Origin: a virus
Virus record (IMG/VR): IMGVR_UViG_3300020215_000115
Span: 1 to 30,026 of that record
Reading direction: 5' to 3' (one strand)
Length of the DNA stretch: 30,026 nucleotides
Shown here: in pieces, positions 6,346 to 13,579 of the stretch
How the letters are laid out: every line of letters begins with the position of its first letter
Numbering within the stretch: the stretch's first letter is position 1
Made by a program: the position numbers and the translations under genes
Notes under the pieces: generated by a model
What the model was told of the DNA's origin: nothing
Databases searched by the model: none
Seen by the model: only the letters and a program-made list of their open reading frames with translations

Positions 6346-6912
6346 TCAAAACTCCGATCTATTAGCGCCGAGTTTACCGGGCAAGCTTCCGGATTGTGCT
6401 CCGACCATCGCTCCAGGGGGGCCAGCCACAGCCGCTCCAAGAACAGCCCCGCCAATCGCACCGGCTGCGCCTAAGACGCTTCCAATAATGTTGGCTCGTG
6501 CTGCTTTTCTAGCCGCTTCCGCTTCCTTAAGCCTTCGATAGCTATTCGAAGCAGCTCCAAGCTGTTTCAGAGCGTTTGACCCGGCTTGCTGAGTCTCTGC
6601 GAAAGCGCGTTCGTGAGCTGCGGGTCTGAGTCCCGATTTCATGTTGTTGAGATCGCGATCATAGGATTTACGCGCCCGCGATTGCAGAGCTTCCGAGAGA
6701 GTCGAACTCGCTCCACCCAACTGACCATTCTGGCGAGAAAGGTCATCCATAATCGGCTGGAATGAGCGGGATTGATCAACGCCGGAAAGCGCTTCCGCTT
6801 CGAGATCCGCCCGCAACTGCTCATCGGGCTTATCCATCCTCATTCGTTGCTTAGTTATGAGTTGCTGAGTAACCGGGTCGAGTTCCGGTACTGCTCTATC
6901 GAAATTACCCAT
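6346..6912 (-). CDS. Internal virion protein candidate with Gly/Ala hydrophobic C-terminus
   Basis: The 188-residue product is hydrophilic and helical for about 135 residues. A Gly/Ala-rich hydrophobic segment then follows (about 140-175, IIGSVLGAAGAIGGAVLGAA), a pattern found in pore-forming ejection proteins. It starts at an ATG that overlaps the upstream stop as TAATG and has an AGGG site about 7 bases before it. The gene belongs to the three-gene ejection-like cluster; the exact family is not recognised. Confidence 0.55.
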   Translation of the reverse strand: MGNFDRAVPELDPVTQQLITKQRMRMDKPDEQLRADLEAEALSGVDQSRSFQPIMDDLSRQNGQLGGASSTLSEALQSRARKSYDRDLNNMKSGLRPAAHERAFAETQQAGSNALKQLGAASNSYRRLKEAEAARKAARANIIGSVLGAAGAIGGAVLGAAVAGPPGAMVGAQSGSLPGKLGANRSEF

Positions 6913-7472
6913 TACTTAGCCCTCAATGCGGCTTCTTTTCTTCCCGCAAGGTAGCTTCCGCCTAAAGTTCCCAGAGCGCCCGCACCAGCCGCGATCAACC
7001 CTTGATTGGCTTGGTTTTGTTGCATCTGAGCTGCGAAGGCGGAATCCGATGCGCCACCTTCCGCACCTAGAATGGACACGTCCTGGTCAATCGCGCCTGT
7101 TTCCATCGCATTTGCGCGATCTTGAAGGGCTGCATTGATCCGCATTCGATCAGCGGCGATATTCCGCATCGTATCGCCAGCGGCGGCGACTTCAGCGCCC
7201 TGCCTGAGTCCTGAATAAAGGAGCCCACGGCTATTGGCATTTGATTTGATCTGCTTCATCTGACTTGCAAGCTGCATACGTCGCTGATCCGCAGCCCGAT
7301 TGCCCTGGTCCTCTTGAAATCCAGGTAACGCCTCTCGGTACTGGCTGGCCTGATCGACCATTCGACGCTGAATGTTGCGATTGTTCCCGATTGCAGCCTC
7401 TTGGCGCTTTCTTGCTGCCTCTTCGGGGTTATCCTGTGCGCCTGGGTTATTATTGTAGAGAAATTGCGCCAT
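6912..7472 (-). CDS. Internal virion protein candidate
   Basis: The 186-residue product begins MAQFLYNNNPGAQ, is rich in Gln, Arg and Ala, and ends with a short Gly/Ala hydrophobic helix (LIAAGAGALGTLGGSYLAG) and a basic tail. It resembles the next gene in layout (charged helix then Gly/Ala helix), so the two may be related or act together in the ejection machinery. The ATG at 7472 has a strong AAGGAAGG site 8 bases upstream; a frame extending to 7532 would add 20 atypical residues overlapping the previous gene and is rejected. Confidence 0.6.
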   Translation of the reverse strand: MAQFLYNNNPGAQDNPEEAARKRQEAAIGNNRNIQRRMVDQASQYREALPGFQEDQGNRAADQRRMQLASQMKQIKSNANSRGLLYSGLRQGAEVAAAGDTMRNIAADRMRINAALQDRANAMETGAIDQDVSILGAEGGASDSAFAAQMQQNQANQGLIAAGAGALGTLGGSYLAGRKEAALRAK

Positions 7473-7485
7473 ATAATTACCTTCC

Positions 7486-7818
7486 TTAGAAAACCAAGAG
7501 CTTAAGCATCGTTGCGCCTGAAGCCCTGACATAGAGTTTTGAATCAGTATTTGCTGTAGCGCCGTCGTAAACGGTTACGTTCGCTGAATTCCCAGCGATC
7601 AAGTAACCTTGAGGAGTTTTTCCTAACTTATGCTCTACAACCGTGTCCGTATCTGCTGCGGTAACGGATACAGTCACTAATGACGTTTGGCAGTTATCCG
7701 TTAGGCCGACATTCCCGTTGATCACGGCGATCATCTCGGAAAGTGTCTGGGCGAGATAAGGCCTAGCCTCGATCCAGCTCGCCACATTGTTAATGTCCTT
7801 GCTTGAAGTCATTTTCAT
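7486..7818 (-). CDS. Small beta-rich tail protein
   Basis: The 110-residue product has an N-terminal helix (about residues 1-35) followed by strands containing DTVVEHKLGKTPQGYLIA and VTVYDG. This pattern (an H-x-L-G-x-x-P-x-G-Y core) is common in small phage tail or fibre-tip proteins and in the C-termini of tail fibres. It lies between the nozzle gene and the ejection genes. The ATG overlaps the nozzle stop as TAATG, with AGGG 8 bases upstream. It is probably a virion component; the exact location is unknown. Confidence 0.6.
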   Translation of the reverse strand: MKMTSSKDINNVASWIEARPYLAQTLSEMIAVINGNVGLTDNCQTSLVTVSVTAADTDTVVEHKLGKTPQGYLIAGNSANVTVYDGATANTDSKLYVRASGATMLKLLVF

Positions 7819-9581
7819 TAGGTTGCCCTCTGAAAACGAGATTCAAACGCGTAACCGTAAACCGTGATCGGAAAACTTGCGGAAGAATGAATGACTTGAG
7901 CTTGAATGGATTTAGCGGAAAGCCCAAAGTCGATCCGGCCCTGAAATGGGTTTCGGTACATGGTGCGCGTCGCCTGGATCGTCGTTCCGTAGTTCGTCCG
8001 AAGATGAACGGAGATCGGGAGCGTGATCCCAAGGATGGGATTCGTATTGAGGTAAAACCTGCGGTACATATTCTCGGTCGTTTGACCCCTTGGGTGTTCA
8101 AACGATGGAGTCAGCATACAAGTGATCGCCCTTCCGAGATCATTAGGAAGAGTCGCGGACGCGTAGCCGAGAGTTCCGGTATAACCGCCGTAAAATGGCA
8201 ATCGCTGGCCTAAAGCGCCCTTAGCCATGAACAGAACGCTTGGCTTAATACCCTCGTAAACAGTCCAAGCTTGAGCGACGTAATCATAGACGACGATCGC
8301 GTTATTCTCCGTTGATCCATCAATGGGAATAGCGAACCACAGTTCATTTCTCTGCCTGTCATGAATCGCCGTGGCCTGATCTCTCGCAGCATATAAATTC
8401 ATGCGCGAGAAAATATCTTCAACCTTTGTGGAAACTACTCTTGGAGTAGCGCCGTCGTATTCCACAATTCCCTTGGTATCGAGGAACCACAGCTTATCTT
8501 CCCAGACGATCATTGCGCGATTAGAGACACATCCGTACTGATCTGTAACTTCGCGGAACAGGAAGTCTTCAGGGTCATTCCCGGTTACGCGGTGAAACGA
8601 TCTTTCCTTAGCCACCACGAGAGATCCGCTATAGGCTTTCATGCCCGTTATGCGGTCGCCGTCGTTTGTCCTGAATTCGGCGTGAAATGTTGGCTCAATT
8701 CCTTCCGGTTCGCCGATCTGACTCCACCAAACGGTGGAAAGCTGCGAGGAGAATCCCGCCAAAAAAAGCTGATTGTTATAGATCTCCATGTATTTCGGAA
8801 TGAGCGTGAAATAGATCGAATCCGGCTCAGCGCGTGTCGTAAGGGGCCATCCCGGATCGTTAAAGCGTGCCGCACCACTTGAAACGCTAATTCCGGGAAT
8901 GATCGTTGTACCAAAGAGATCAACGCCTCCGGCACTTGACCTAAATAGCATGATCCCTGAGATCCCAAAACCACTCGGAATAGTAAGGCCGTAGTAATCA
9001 ATGGAGTTCGTCGTTACTCCGTTCACGGTGATCGTGAACCCGCGCGAAACTGGTCCTACATAACCACGGTCATTGATGTAGGCATAAGCCGCGATAAATG
9101 TTCCTGTCACACCAGCGGTGAGAGATCCGCCCGCAGCCGCTGCCATTTCTAGTGCGGAAAACCCAGAAGGGAGACTGAACGCGCTTGTGTTCTGTCCGTC
9201 AAACTTAAAGAAGTCCTGACCGTTACAGGCAAAAAGCCGATCAACTAGTGTGACGAAATCAAAAATGGCGTTATTAAGGAGTCCTGACTTAAACGTCGTG
9301 AACGCGCCCTGCGTGACCGTGTATGCATTCGTATTTGCGGTGGCTACGATGTAGCTCGCGCCCGACAACCGCTCAAATTCCACGCCACCCGTGATCTTTC
9401 CTGAAACCGTAGCACCCGCATAATCCGCAGTGCCCGGCCTTTGCGTCAGAGCGCCGGGAACTGTGAAGTTGAGATTCACTAACTCGCGAAATTCAGACGG
9501 ACCCGTAGCATAGGGAGACGCCTTTGAATTGCGCCCGCCTAATAGCTCATAGGTTTCTGATTTCTGCTTGTCGTAAGCCAT
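7818..9581 (-). CDS. Tail nozzle / tail tubular protein B-like (T7 gp12, P22 gp10 type)
   Basis: The 587-residue beta-rich product begins with a segment typical of podovirus nozzle or stabilisation proteins (YELLGGRNSKASPY, then LVNLNFTVPGALTQRPGT). A series of beta-propeller-like blades follows, with repeated Trp- and Tyr-containing strands such as ERSFHRVTG and KLWFLDTKG. Such proteins form the distal tube below the head-tail adaptor and close the DNA channel. It starts directly after the adaptor gene (stop and ATG adjacent), the usual order for adaptor and nozzle genes in short-tailed phages. Family identification is by pattern and order, not by search. Confidence 0.75.
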   Translation of the reverse strand: MAYDKQKSETYELLGGRNSKASPYATGPSEFRELVNLNFTVPGALTQRPGTADYAGATVSGKITGGVEFERLSGASYIVATANTNAYTVTQGAFTTFKSGLLNNAIFDFVTLVDRLFACNGQDFFKFDGQNTSAFSLPSGFSALEMAAAAGGSLTAGVTGTFIAAYAYINDRGYVGPVSRGFTITVNGVTTNSIDYYGLTIPSGFGISGIMLFRSSAGGVDLFGTTIIPGISVSSGAARFNDPGWPLTTRAEPDSIYFTLIPKYMEIYNNQLFLAGFSSQLSTVWWSQIGEPEGIEPTFHAEFRTNDGDRITGMKAYSGSLVVAKERSFHRVTGNDPEDFLFREVTDQYGCVSNRAMIVWEDKLWFLDTKGIVEYDGATPRVVSTKVEDIFSRMNLYAARDQATAIHDRQRNELWFAIPIDGSTENNAIVVYDYVAQAWTVYEGIKPSVLFMAKGALGQRLPFYGGYTGTLGYASATLPNDLGRAITCMLTPSFEHPRGQTTENMYRRFYLNTNPILGITLPISVHLRTNYGTTIQATRTMYRNPFQGRIDFGLSAKSIQAQVIHSSASFPITVYGYAFESRFQRAT

Positions 9582-10238
9582 TTACCAAATAGTCCCACCG
9601 CTGTAATCGGCAACTTCTCTCACTTCACGCGAGAGATCCTGACGACGCTCGTTCGCGTCGCTCACCATGTCTTTTTCGTAGGATCGAAGCTTTTTTTCTA
9701 AGAGTTCAGGAACACGGCCGTCCTTAATGAAGCCGTCTTCGCAAGCAAGGAGTGCGATCAGCTCGTGATAGCTTTCCGGAACGTCGGGCATGTCGGTATC
9801 GAGCGACATGTCACCGACTAGGTAGGAATAGCTCAGTCGAAGAGACAGAGCGGAATCAGGATAGGGATAAAGAACAATGCGGTTCTTCTTGATCGTGTAG
9901 GTTGATGGAGTGCCGCTTCCTGTGCCCACGAGATCTTTCTGATTCAGCGTGATTGGCGTGAGAGAGGAAATAGACTCATTCGGAGCCGTACCCGAAATGA
10001 CCAGCTCGACCCGATGAATTTTTTTTATGTTCGAAGGTAAGACGTATTCATTTTGGTTAACTACGAGAGTCGTGCAGACATTCTTGACGTAGTAATTCTG
10101 GCCAGCCGCGATCAGCCGCTTTTGAACTTCTTTATGTGCGTTATTGATCCAAACGGTGACTTGGGCTTCGGTGAAATACCCGAACTCTAGGTCATCAAGC
10201 CAGCTAGCTACGAGATCTTTGAGCTGTCGGAACGTCAC
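9582..10238 (-). CDS. Head-tail adaptor (tail tubular protein A-like / gp4-type)
   Basis: The 218-residue product begins with helices (FRQLKDLVASWLDD, then AQVTVWINNAHKEVQKRL), has a beta-rich middle (YVLPSNIKKIHRVEL, NRIVLYPYPD) and ends with helices (SYHELIALLACEDG). This is the layout of phage adaptor proteins that bind the portal ring and receive the nozzle. The start is GTG at 10238, with AAAGG upstream. The start codon sits in the 3' arm of a perfect 7-base inverted repeat, which may gate translation. It is followed directly by the nozzle gene. Confidence 0.75.
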   Translation of the reverse strand: MTFRQLKDLVASWLDDLEFGYFTEAQVTVWINNAHKEVQKRLIAAGQNYYVKNVCTTLVVNQNEYVLPSNIKKIHRVELVISGTAPNESISSLTPITLNQKDLVGTGSGTPSTYTIKKNRIVLYPYPDSALSLRLSYSYLVGDMSLDTDMPDVPESYHELIALLACEDGFIKDGRVPELLEKKLRSYEKDMVSDANERRQDLSREVREVADYSGGTIW

Positions 10239-10264
10239 GAGATACCTTTCGGGGTCTTCTCGTG
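10236..10264 (-). promoter_or_regulatory. Hairpin enclosing the adaptor gene's ribosome site and start
   Basis: CACGAGA (10236-10242) and TCTCGTG (10258-10264) are perfect 7-base complements. In the transcript the 15-base loop carries the AAAGG ribosome binding site and the 3' arm includes the GTG start codon. Folding would hide the start codon but leave the binding site exposed, so it may limit translation or couple it to upstream ribosomes. Confidence 0.45.
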
Positions 10265-10318
10265 CAGTTCCCAGAGGCAGGATTATTGCACTTTGTAATC
10301 ATAGTTTAACCGGGTTTT

Positions 10319-10525
10319 TTAGTCCGTACAAGTCTCCGATGAGTCTGCGTCCAGACAGTTTTCCCAGGTAGTCGTGATCGGAATTTCATCAGAAACCCAG
10401 TGTTCATCGCAGGGGAAGAGAAACCCAAAGGTTAGGAGCCCAATTCCGGCGGTCGCGAAATTGAGCCCCAAGAACCCCTGGGTTTCGAGATTGGTCCCAG
10501 AAATCACAACATCAATAGGATTCAA
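10319..10525 (-). CDS. Small hypothetical protein, one hydrophobic segment
   Basis: The 68-residue product starts at TTG 10525, which overlaps the glycosyltransferase stop as TTGA, and runs to a TAA at 10319-10321. It has a hydrophobic Gly/Phe/Leu stretch (about residues 16-37) and an acidic C-terminus with three Cys. No family is recognised. The coupling and open frame support a real gene, but the TTG start and lack of an obvious role keep confidence moderate. The 80 bases between it and the adaptor gene hold the hairpin at 10236-10264 and nothing else I can identify. Confidence 0.45.
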   Translation of the reverse strand: MNPIDVVISGTNLETQGFLGLNFATAGIGLLTFGFLFPCDEHWVSDEIPITTTWENCLDADSSETCTD

Positions 10526-12714
10526 GCGGCACCTTTCTGGTTATGAAGGATTTGCGGGAGGTCTTCTAGCCACTGACGGGCCACTTGCTCCCAAGTCCAC
10601 GAGTTGGCATCCCAAAAGACGCGCTTATAGCGTTCTTCGCTCATCGCGGTCAGAGTCTCATTTACATAAACCGCATAATCCATCTCCGTTATGCAGTCAG
10701 AATCGACTAGCGACGCCATTCCGGCTTTCGCCACTGGCCCCAAGGTATCGACGCACCCTCCGATTGCCCTCGTGATCTGGTACACACCGCAACATGCCAT
10801 TTCAAGAGCGGTGATCTTGGAGGTTTCTATGAAATCGCTGGGCTGAACGCAGTAGGCAGAGCTTTTCATAAGCCTCATAAGCGCGTCCTGCTGCATGGCT
10901 CCTTCGTAAATGACCCAATCCTTTCGCTCTTCCATCATTCCCTTGAGCTTATCGTGCAGGGCCTGGTGTCCCCACTTCGGAAGATGCTCAATCCCGTAAG
11001 CCACATGAAGCTTTACGTCGGGGAATTTCTCTCTGACTCGGTCAAGAACGCGCATTGCACGGTCTAACCCACGATCCGGAGAAGAGGAGAACACGAATCG
11101 GTTGGGATCTTTCTCCCACGGCCCGTCATTAAACCGTTCGGGCTTAAGTCCATTCCGGGTTACATAGATCTTGTGCTCTGGAACCCCTTGAGTGCCCATC
11201 ATGAAATTCTTATGAAACGGGGTAAGACAAAGAACTTTGTCATAGTTATCGGTCGCCTCCACGCCCTGCGTTTGAAGGTCATGCGACCAAACAACGGTTT
11301 TAGCGTCGGTGAGCTTATTGGAATGTCTCCAAGCGACGTGCAAATAGGGTTTATGCTTAGAGAAGTAATCAACCACCTGGTCGGCTTTTAGGTACTCGAC
11401 CCCATCGAAGATCCCCTCTTTCTCGCGCGGGGAAAAGACCTTCACTTTCCTGCCTGAAATCTTATGGAGCCAGTAGGCCATTTCAATCAAAGCAGTCTCT
11501 GATCCACCCATTGCCTTTGATTTGGCGATCTCTGGATCAAATTCGTAAGCCGTCACTGGAGGAGTGGTAAAAACAATGTCTTCGCAGGGCTGGGCAAAGA
11601 GATAACCCTTAGTCGTGGTTTTAATACGATCCAGCTCCGTGATCAGCGTTCTATTCTCCGTATCCGGAAGGATGGAAAGGCTTTCAGCCGCCTCTTTCCT
11701 GGCGCGGTCGATATCCCCTAAGTGCGCATAAACCCTAGCTAGCTGATTCCGAGGGTAAACCGTGTAGGACGCCTCATGAGAGAAAATCGGCGAAAGTTGG
11801 CCCTTATTCAGAAGGCAGCCCTTAGCCGCATTATAATGAGGGACGGAATCGGCGAGTCTTCCCATCTTCAGGAACGTATCCCCCAGGATGCAATGGAACT
11901 CAGCCCGATTAGGTGCCAGCATCGCGCCCATATGCGCGAACTCAAGAACCTTCTCAAACTTGGTTGTCGTCATGTACGCGTAGCAAAGATATTGAATCGC
12001 TAAAATCCGGTCATGAAGCTCTAATGCCGGATCAGCTACTGCTGAAAGAAGAACAGGAATCGTGTCCTCTGTCTTTCCTGCCTCAAATAGCTCCTTCCCG
12101 TAATAGTACCGCATACGAGCGTCGAGCGGCCCTTCAGTCATCTTCTTTTCGAAGATCGAAAGATTTCTAGAACGATCTTTCTTCAGATCCTCTTCAGTCC
12201 GCTTATGACGAACAGCCCATGTGTTCACAACTTGAGCCTTGACCTCTTGATCGGGAAGAACTGGGATCACACCCTCATGGATGAAATATCTCCACTGCAT
12301 CCCTCGGGATACTTTGAAAACGCGCTCGCGTGCGAAGGTGCAGATTGCATTTCCATTTGCGTCAGAAGCGTAATGGTAGGGTGCAACCCAATAGTCAGCC
12401 ACCTTCATGACGTGATCTCGGAAGTGAATGAACGCTTCCTTATTTTCAAGCACGTCGTCGCCATCCATCCAAAAGACGAAATCGGTTGTGACCGGTTTGA
12501 AGCTTGCGTTCCTGGCTGCTGCAAAGTCATCGCACCATTCAAAGTGGTGAACCTTCGCGCCGTAACTTTCTGCAATTTTCACCGTGTCATCGGTTGAGCC
12601 CGTGTCGGTGATATGGATTTCATCAAAGACGCCTTGAATCGATTCAAACAACCGCGGAAGGTTTTCCGCCTCGTTTTTCACGATCATAGCTAGAGACAGA
12701 GTGGGTCTATTCAA
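10522..12714 (-). CDS. Bifunctional glycosyltransferase: GT2 domain - TPR - GT-B (GT4-like) domain
   Basis: The 730-residue product has three parts. Residues 1-220 form a GT-A (family 2) domain with the SLAMIVKNEAENLPR opening, the ITDTGSTDDT strand and D84-G-D86-D87 for the metal-nucleotide site. Residues about 220-370 contain TPR-like helical repeats. Residues about 400-720 form a GT-B domain with NGLKPERF, FVFSSSPDRGLD and an E630-x7-E638 pair typical of GT4 donor binding. It should transfer two sugars, or extend one glycan, onto a cytoplasmic or virion acceptor. The start is TTG at 12714, directly after a copy of the repeated leader element. Lying among tail genes, it may decorate virion proteins; acceptor and sugars are unknown. 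Confidence 0.85.
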   Translation of the reverse strand: MNRPTLSLAMIVKNEAENLPRLFESIQGVFDEIHITDTGSTDDTVKIAESYGAKVHHFEWCDDFAAARNASFKPVTTDFVFWMDGDDVLENKEAFIHFRDHVMKVADYWVAPYHYASDANGNAICTFARERVFKVSRGMQWRYFIHEGVIPVLPDQEVKAQVVNTWAVRHKRTEEDLKKDRSRNLSIFEKKMTEGPLDARMRYYYGKELFEAGKTEDTIPVLLSAVADPALELHDRILAIQYLCYAYMTTTKFEKVLEFAHMGAMLAPNRAEFHCILGDTFLKMGRLADSVPHYNAAKGCLLNKGQLSPIFSHEASYTVYPRNQLARVYAHLGDIDRARKEAAESLSILPDTENRTLITELDRIKTTTKGYLFAQPCEDIVFTTPPVTAYEFDPEIAKSKAMGGSETALIEMAYWLHKISGRKVKVFSPREKEGIFDGVEYLKADQVVDYFSKHKPYLHVAWRHSNKLTDAKTVVWSHDLQTQGVEATDNYDKVLCLTPFHKNFMMGTQGVPEHKIYVTRNGLKPERFNDGPWEKDPNRFVFSSSPDRGLDRAMRVLDRVREKFPDVKLHVAYGIEHLPKWGHQALHDKLKGMMEERKDWVIYEGAMQQDALMRLMKSSAYCVQPSDFIETSKITALEMACCGVYQITRAIGGCVDTLGPVAKAGMASLVDSDCITEMDYAVYVNETLTAMSEERYKRVFWDANSWTWEQVARQWLEDLPQILHNQKGAA

Positions 12715-12715
12715 G

Positions 12716-12746
12716 CCTAGAGTCGTTTTCTCAGGGGACTTCTAGG
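12716..12746 (-). repeat. Leader element copy A (before the glycosyltransferase gene)
   Basis: On the minus strand this copy contains CCTAGAAGTCCCCTGAGA and ends with CTCTAGG two bases before the TTG start. CCTAGA (12716-12721) and TCTAGG (12741-12746) are perfect complements, giving a 6-base stem. Copies B (19038-19067) and C (21430-21469) share the 12-base core GAAGTCCCCTGA. It may be a phage-specific promoter or a translation-control hairpin. Confidence 0.7.
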
Positions 12747-12759
12747 TTAAACTACCTTT

Positions 12760-13236
12760 TCAAGTCTTCGTTGCAGAGCTTGTATTGTTCGCTAAATCCT
12801 TTTCGGCAATGAGCGTTGACGATCCTCTTGAATAGACCTGCCACACGCCGGTTGCCTTCGTATAGGTCGCATTTCCTTCCTGGAATTCCTGGTTTCTTTT
12901 GAGATAGCCGAACACCGTTGAAGGATCAATAGAGGTTGAGCCGAAACTATCGGTCGAGAAGCCTAGTTTTTCGTCAACTGCCTGAATCGGGTCAAGCGCG
13001 TCGCAAATGTACCGAACCGATGAAGCGAGCGCCGCCCCACCGTCGAGCTTAAACACGATAGGCAGCGTTGGGCTGTACTGCATCTGGTAAAGTCCGCTTC
13101 CAGCCGGTGTTTCTGTGATCCCTGGGGCCGTAAGAGCGGTCACGCCAAAGGCTGAAAAGATCACAAGCGTAGGGCTCAATCCCGTGTAGTCAGACGGGTC
13201 ACCTGAACCAAATTTGAAGTAATAAGTCTTAGCCAT
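12760..13236 (-). CDS. Beta-rich virion protein, unknown
   Basis: The 158-residue product starts MAKTYYFKFGSGDPSDYTGL and is composed of short strands with many Gly, Ser and Thr; the C-terminus is Ser/Thr-rich. An upper-fibre or baseplate-like role is plausible because it sits with other appendage genes between the head genes and the glycosyltransferase. The ATG at 13236 overlaps the upstream stop by 8 bases (CATGGCTAAG) and has GGGG 7 bases before it; a TTG at 13242 is the alternative. No family is recognised with certainty. Confidence 0.6.
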   Translation of the reverse strand: MAKTYYFKFGSGDPSDYTGLSPTLVIFSAFGVTALTAPGITETPAGSGLYQMQYSPTLPIVFKLDGGAALASSVRYICDALDPIQAVDEKLGFSTDSFGSTSIDPSTVFGYLKRNQEFQEGNATYTKATGVWQVYSRGSSTLIAEKDLANNTSSATKT

Positions 13237-13579
13237 GGTCAATCCCCAAGTGTTCTAAAACGGCTGAAAGAACGTCTTTCACCTTCTCAACTGAATTAGC
13301 GTCCTTAAGCTTTTTCATCTTATCCATGCGAGCTTTCACTTTGTCGGCTTCGCTCACTTCCTTAGCCTTCACGAGATCATGAGCGGCTTTCTTATCGTGA
13401 TCAAGAACCAGCACACCGCCTTGACGCTTCCAGCCTCCCACTTCGTTCTTTTCTACTGGCAACGTCCCGTGAATTCGGTCGTCCCAATCGACTCGGCTCG
13501 GATCGTAGAAGTCCCCACCGGGTCCGACCTCTATTACCTCTTGAAGTCCGCTCGGATGAGTAACGAGTAATTTAGCCAT
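13229..13579 (-). CDS. Small charged protein, possible fibre accessory or chaperone
   Basis: The 116-residue product has a short beta N-terminus (LLVTHPSGLQEVIEVGPG), a middle with Trp residues (RVDWDD, GGWKRQGG) and a very charged Lys/Asp/Val-rich C-terminal helix that could form a coiled coil. It begins at an ATG overlapping the previous stop as TAATG, with GGAG upstream. Its position after a large appendage gene fits an accessory or assembly protein. The function is not recognised. Confidence 0.55.
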   Translation of the reverse strand: MAKLLVTHPSGLQEVIEVGPGGDFYDPSRVDWDDRIHGTLPVEKNEVGGWKRQGGVLVLDHDKKAAHDLVKAKEVSEADKVKARMDKMKKLKDANSVEKVKDVLSAVLEHLGIDHG

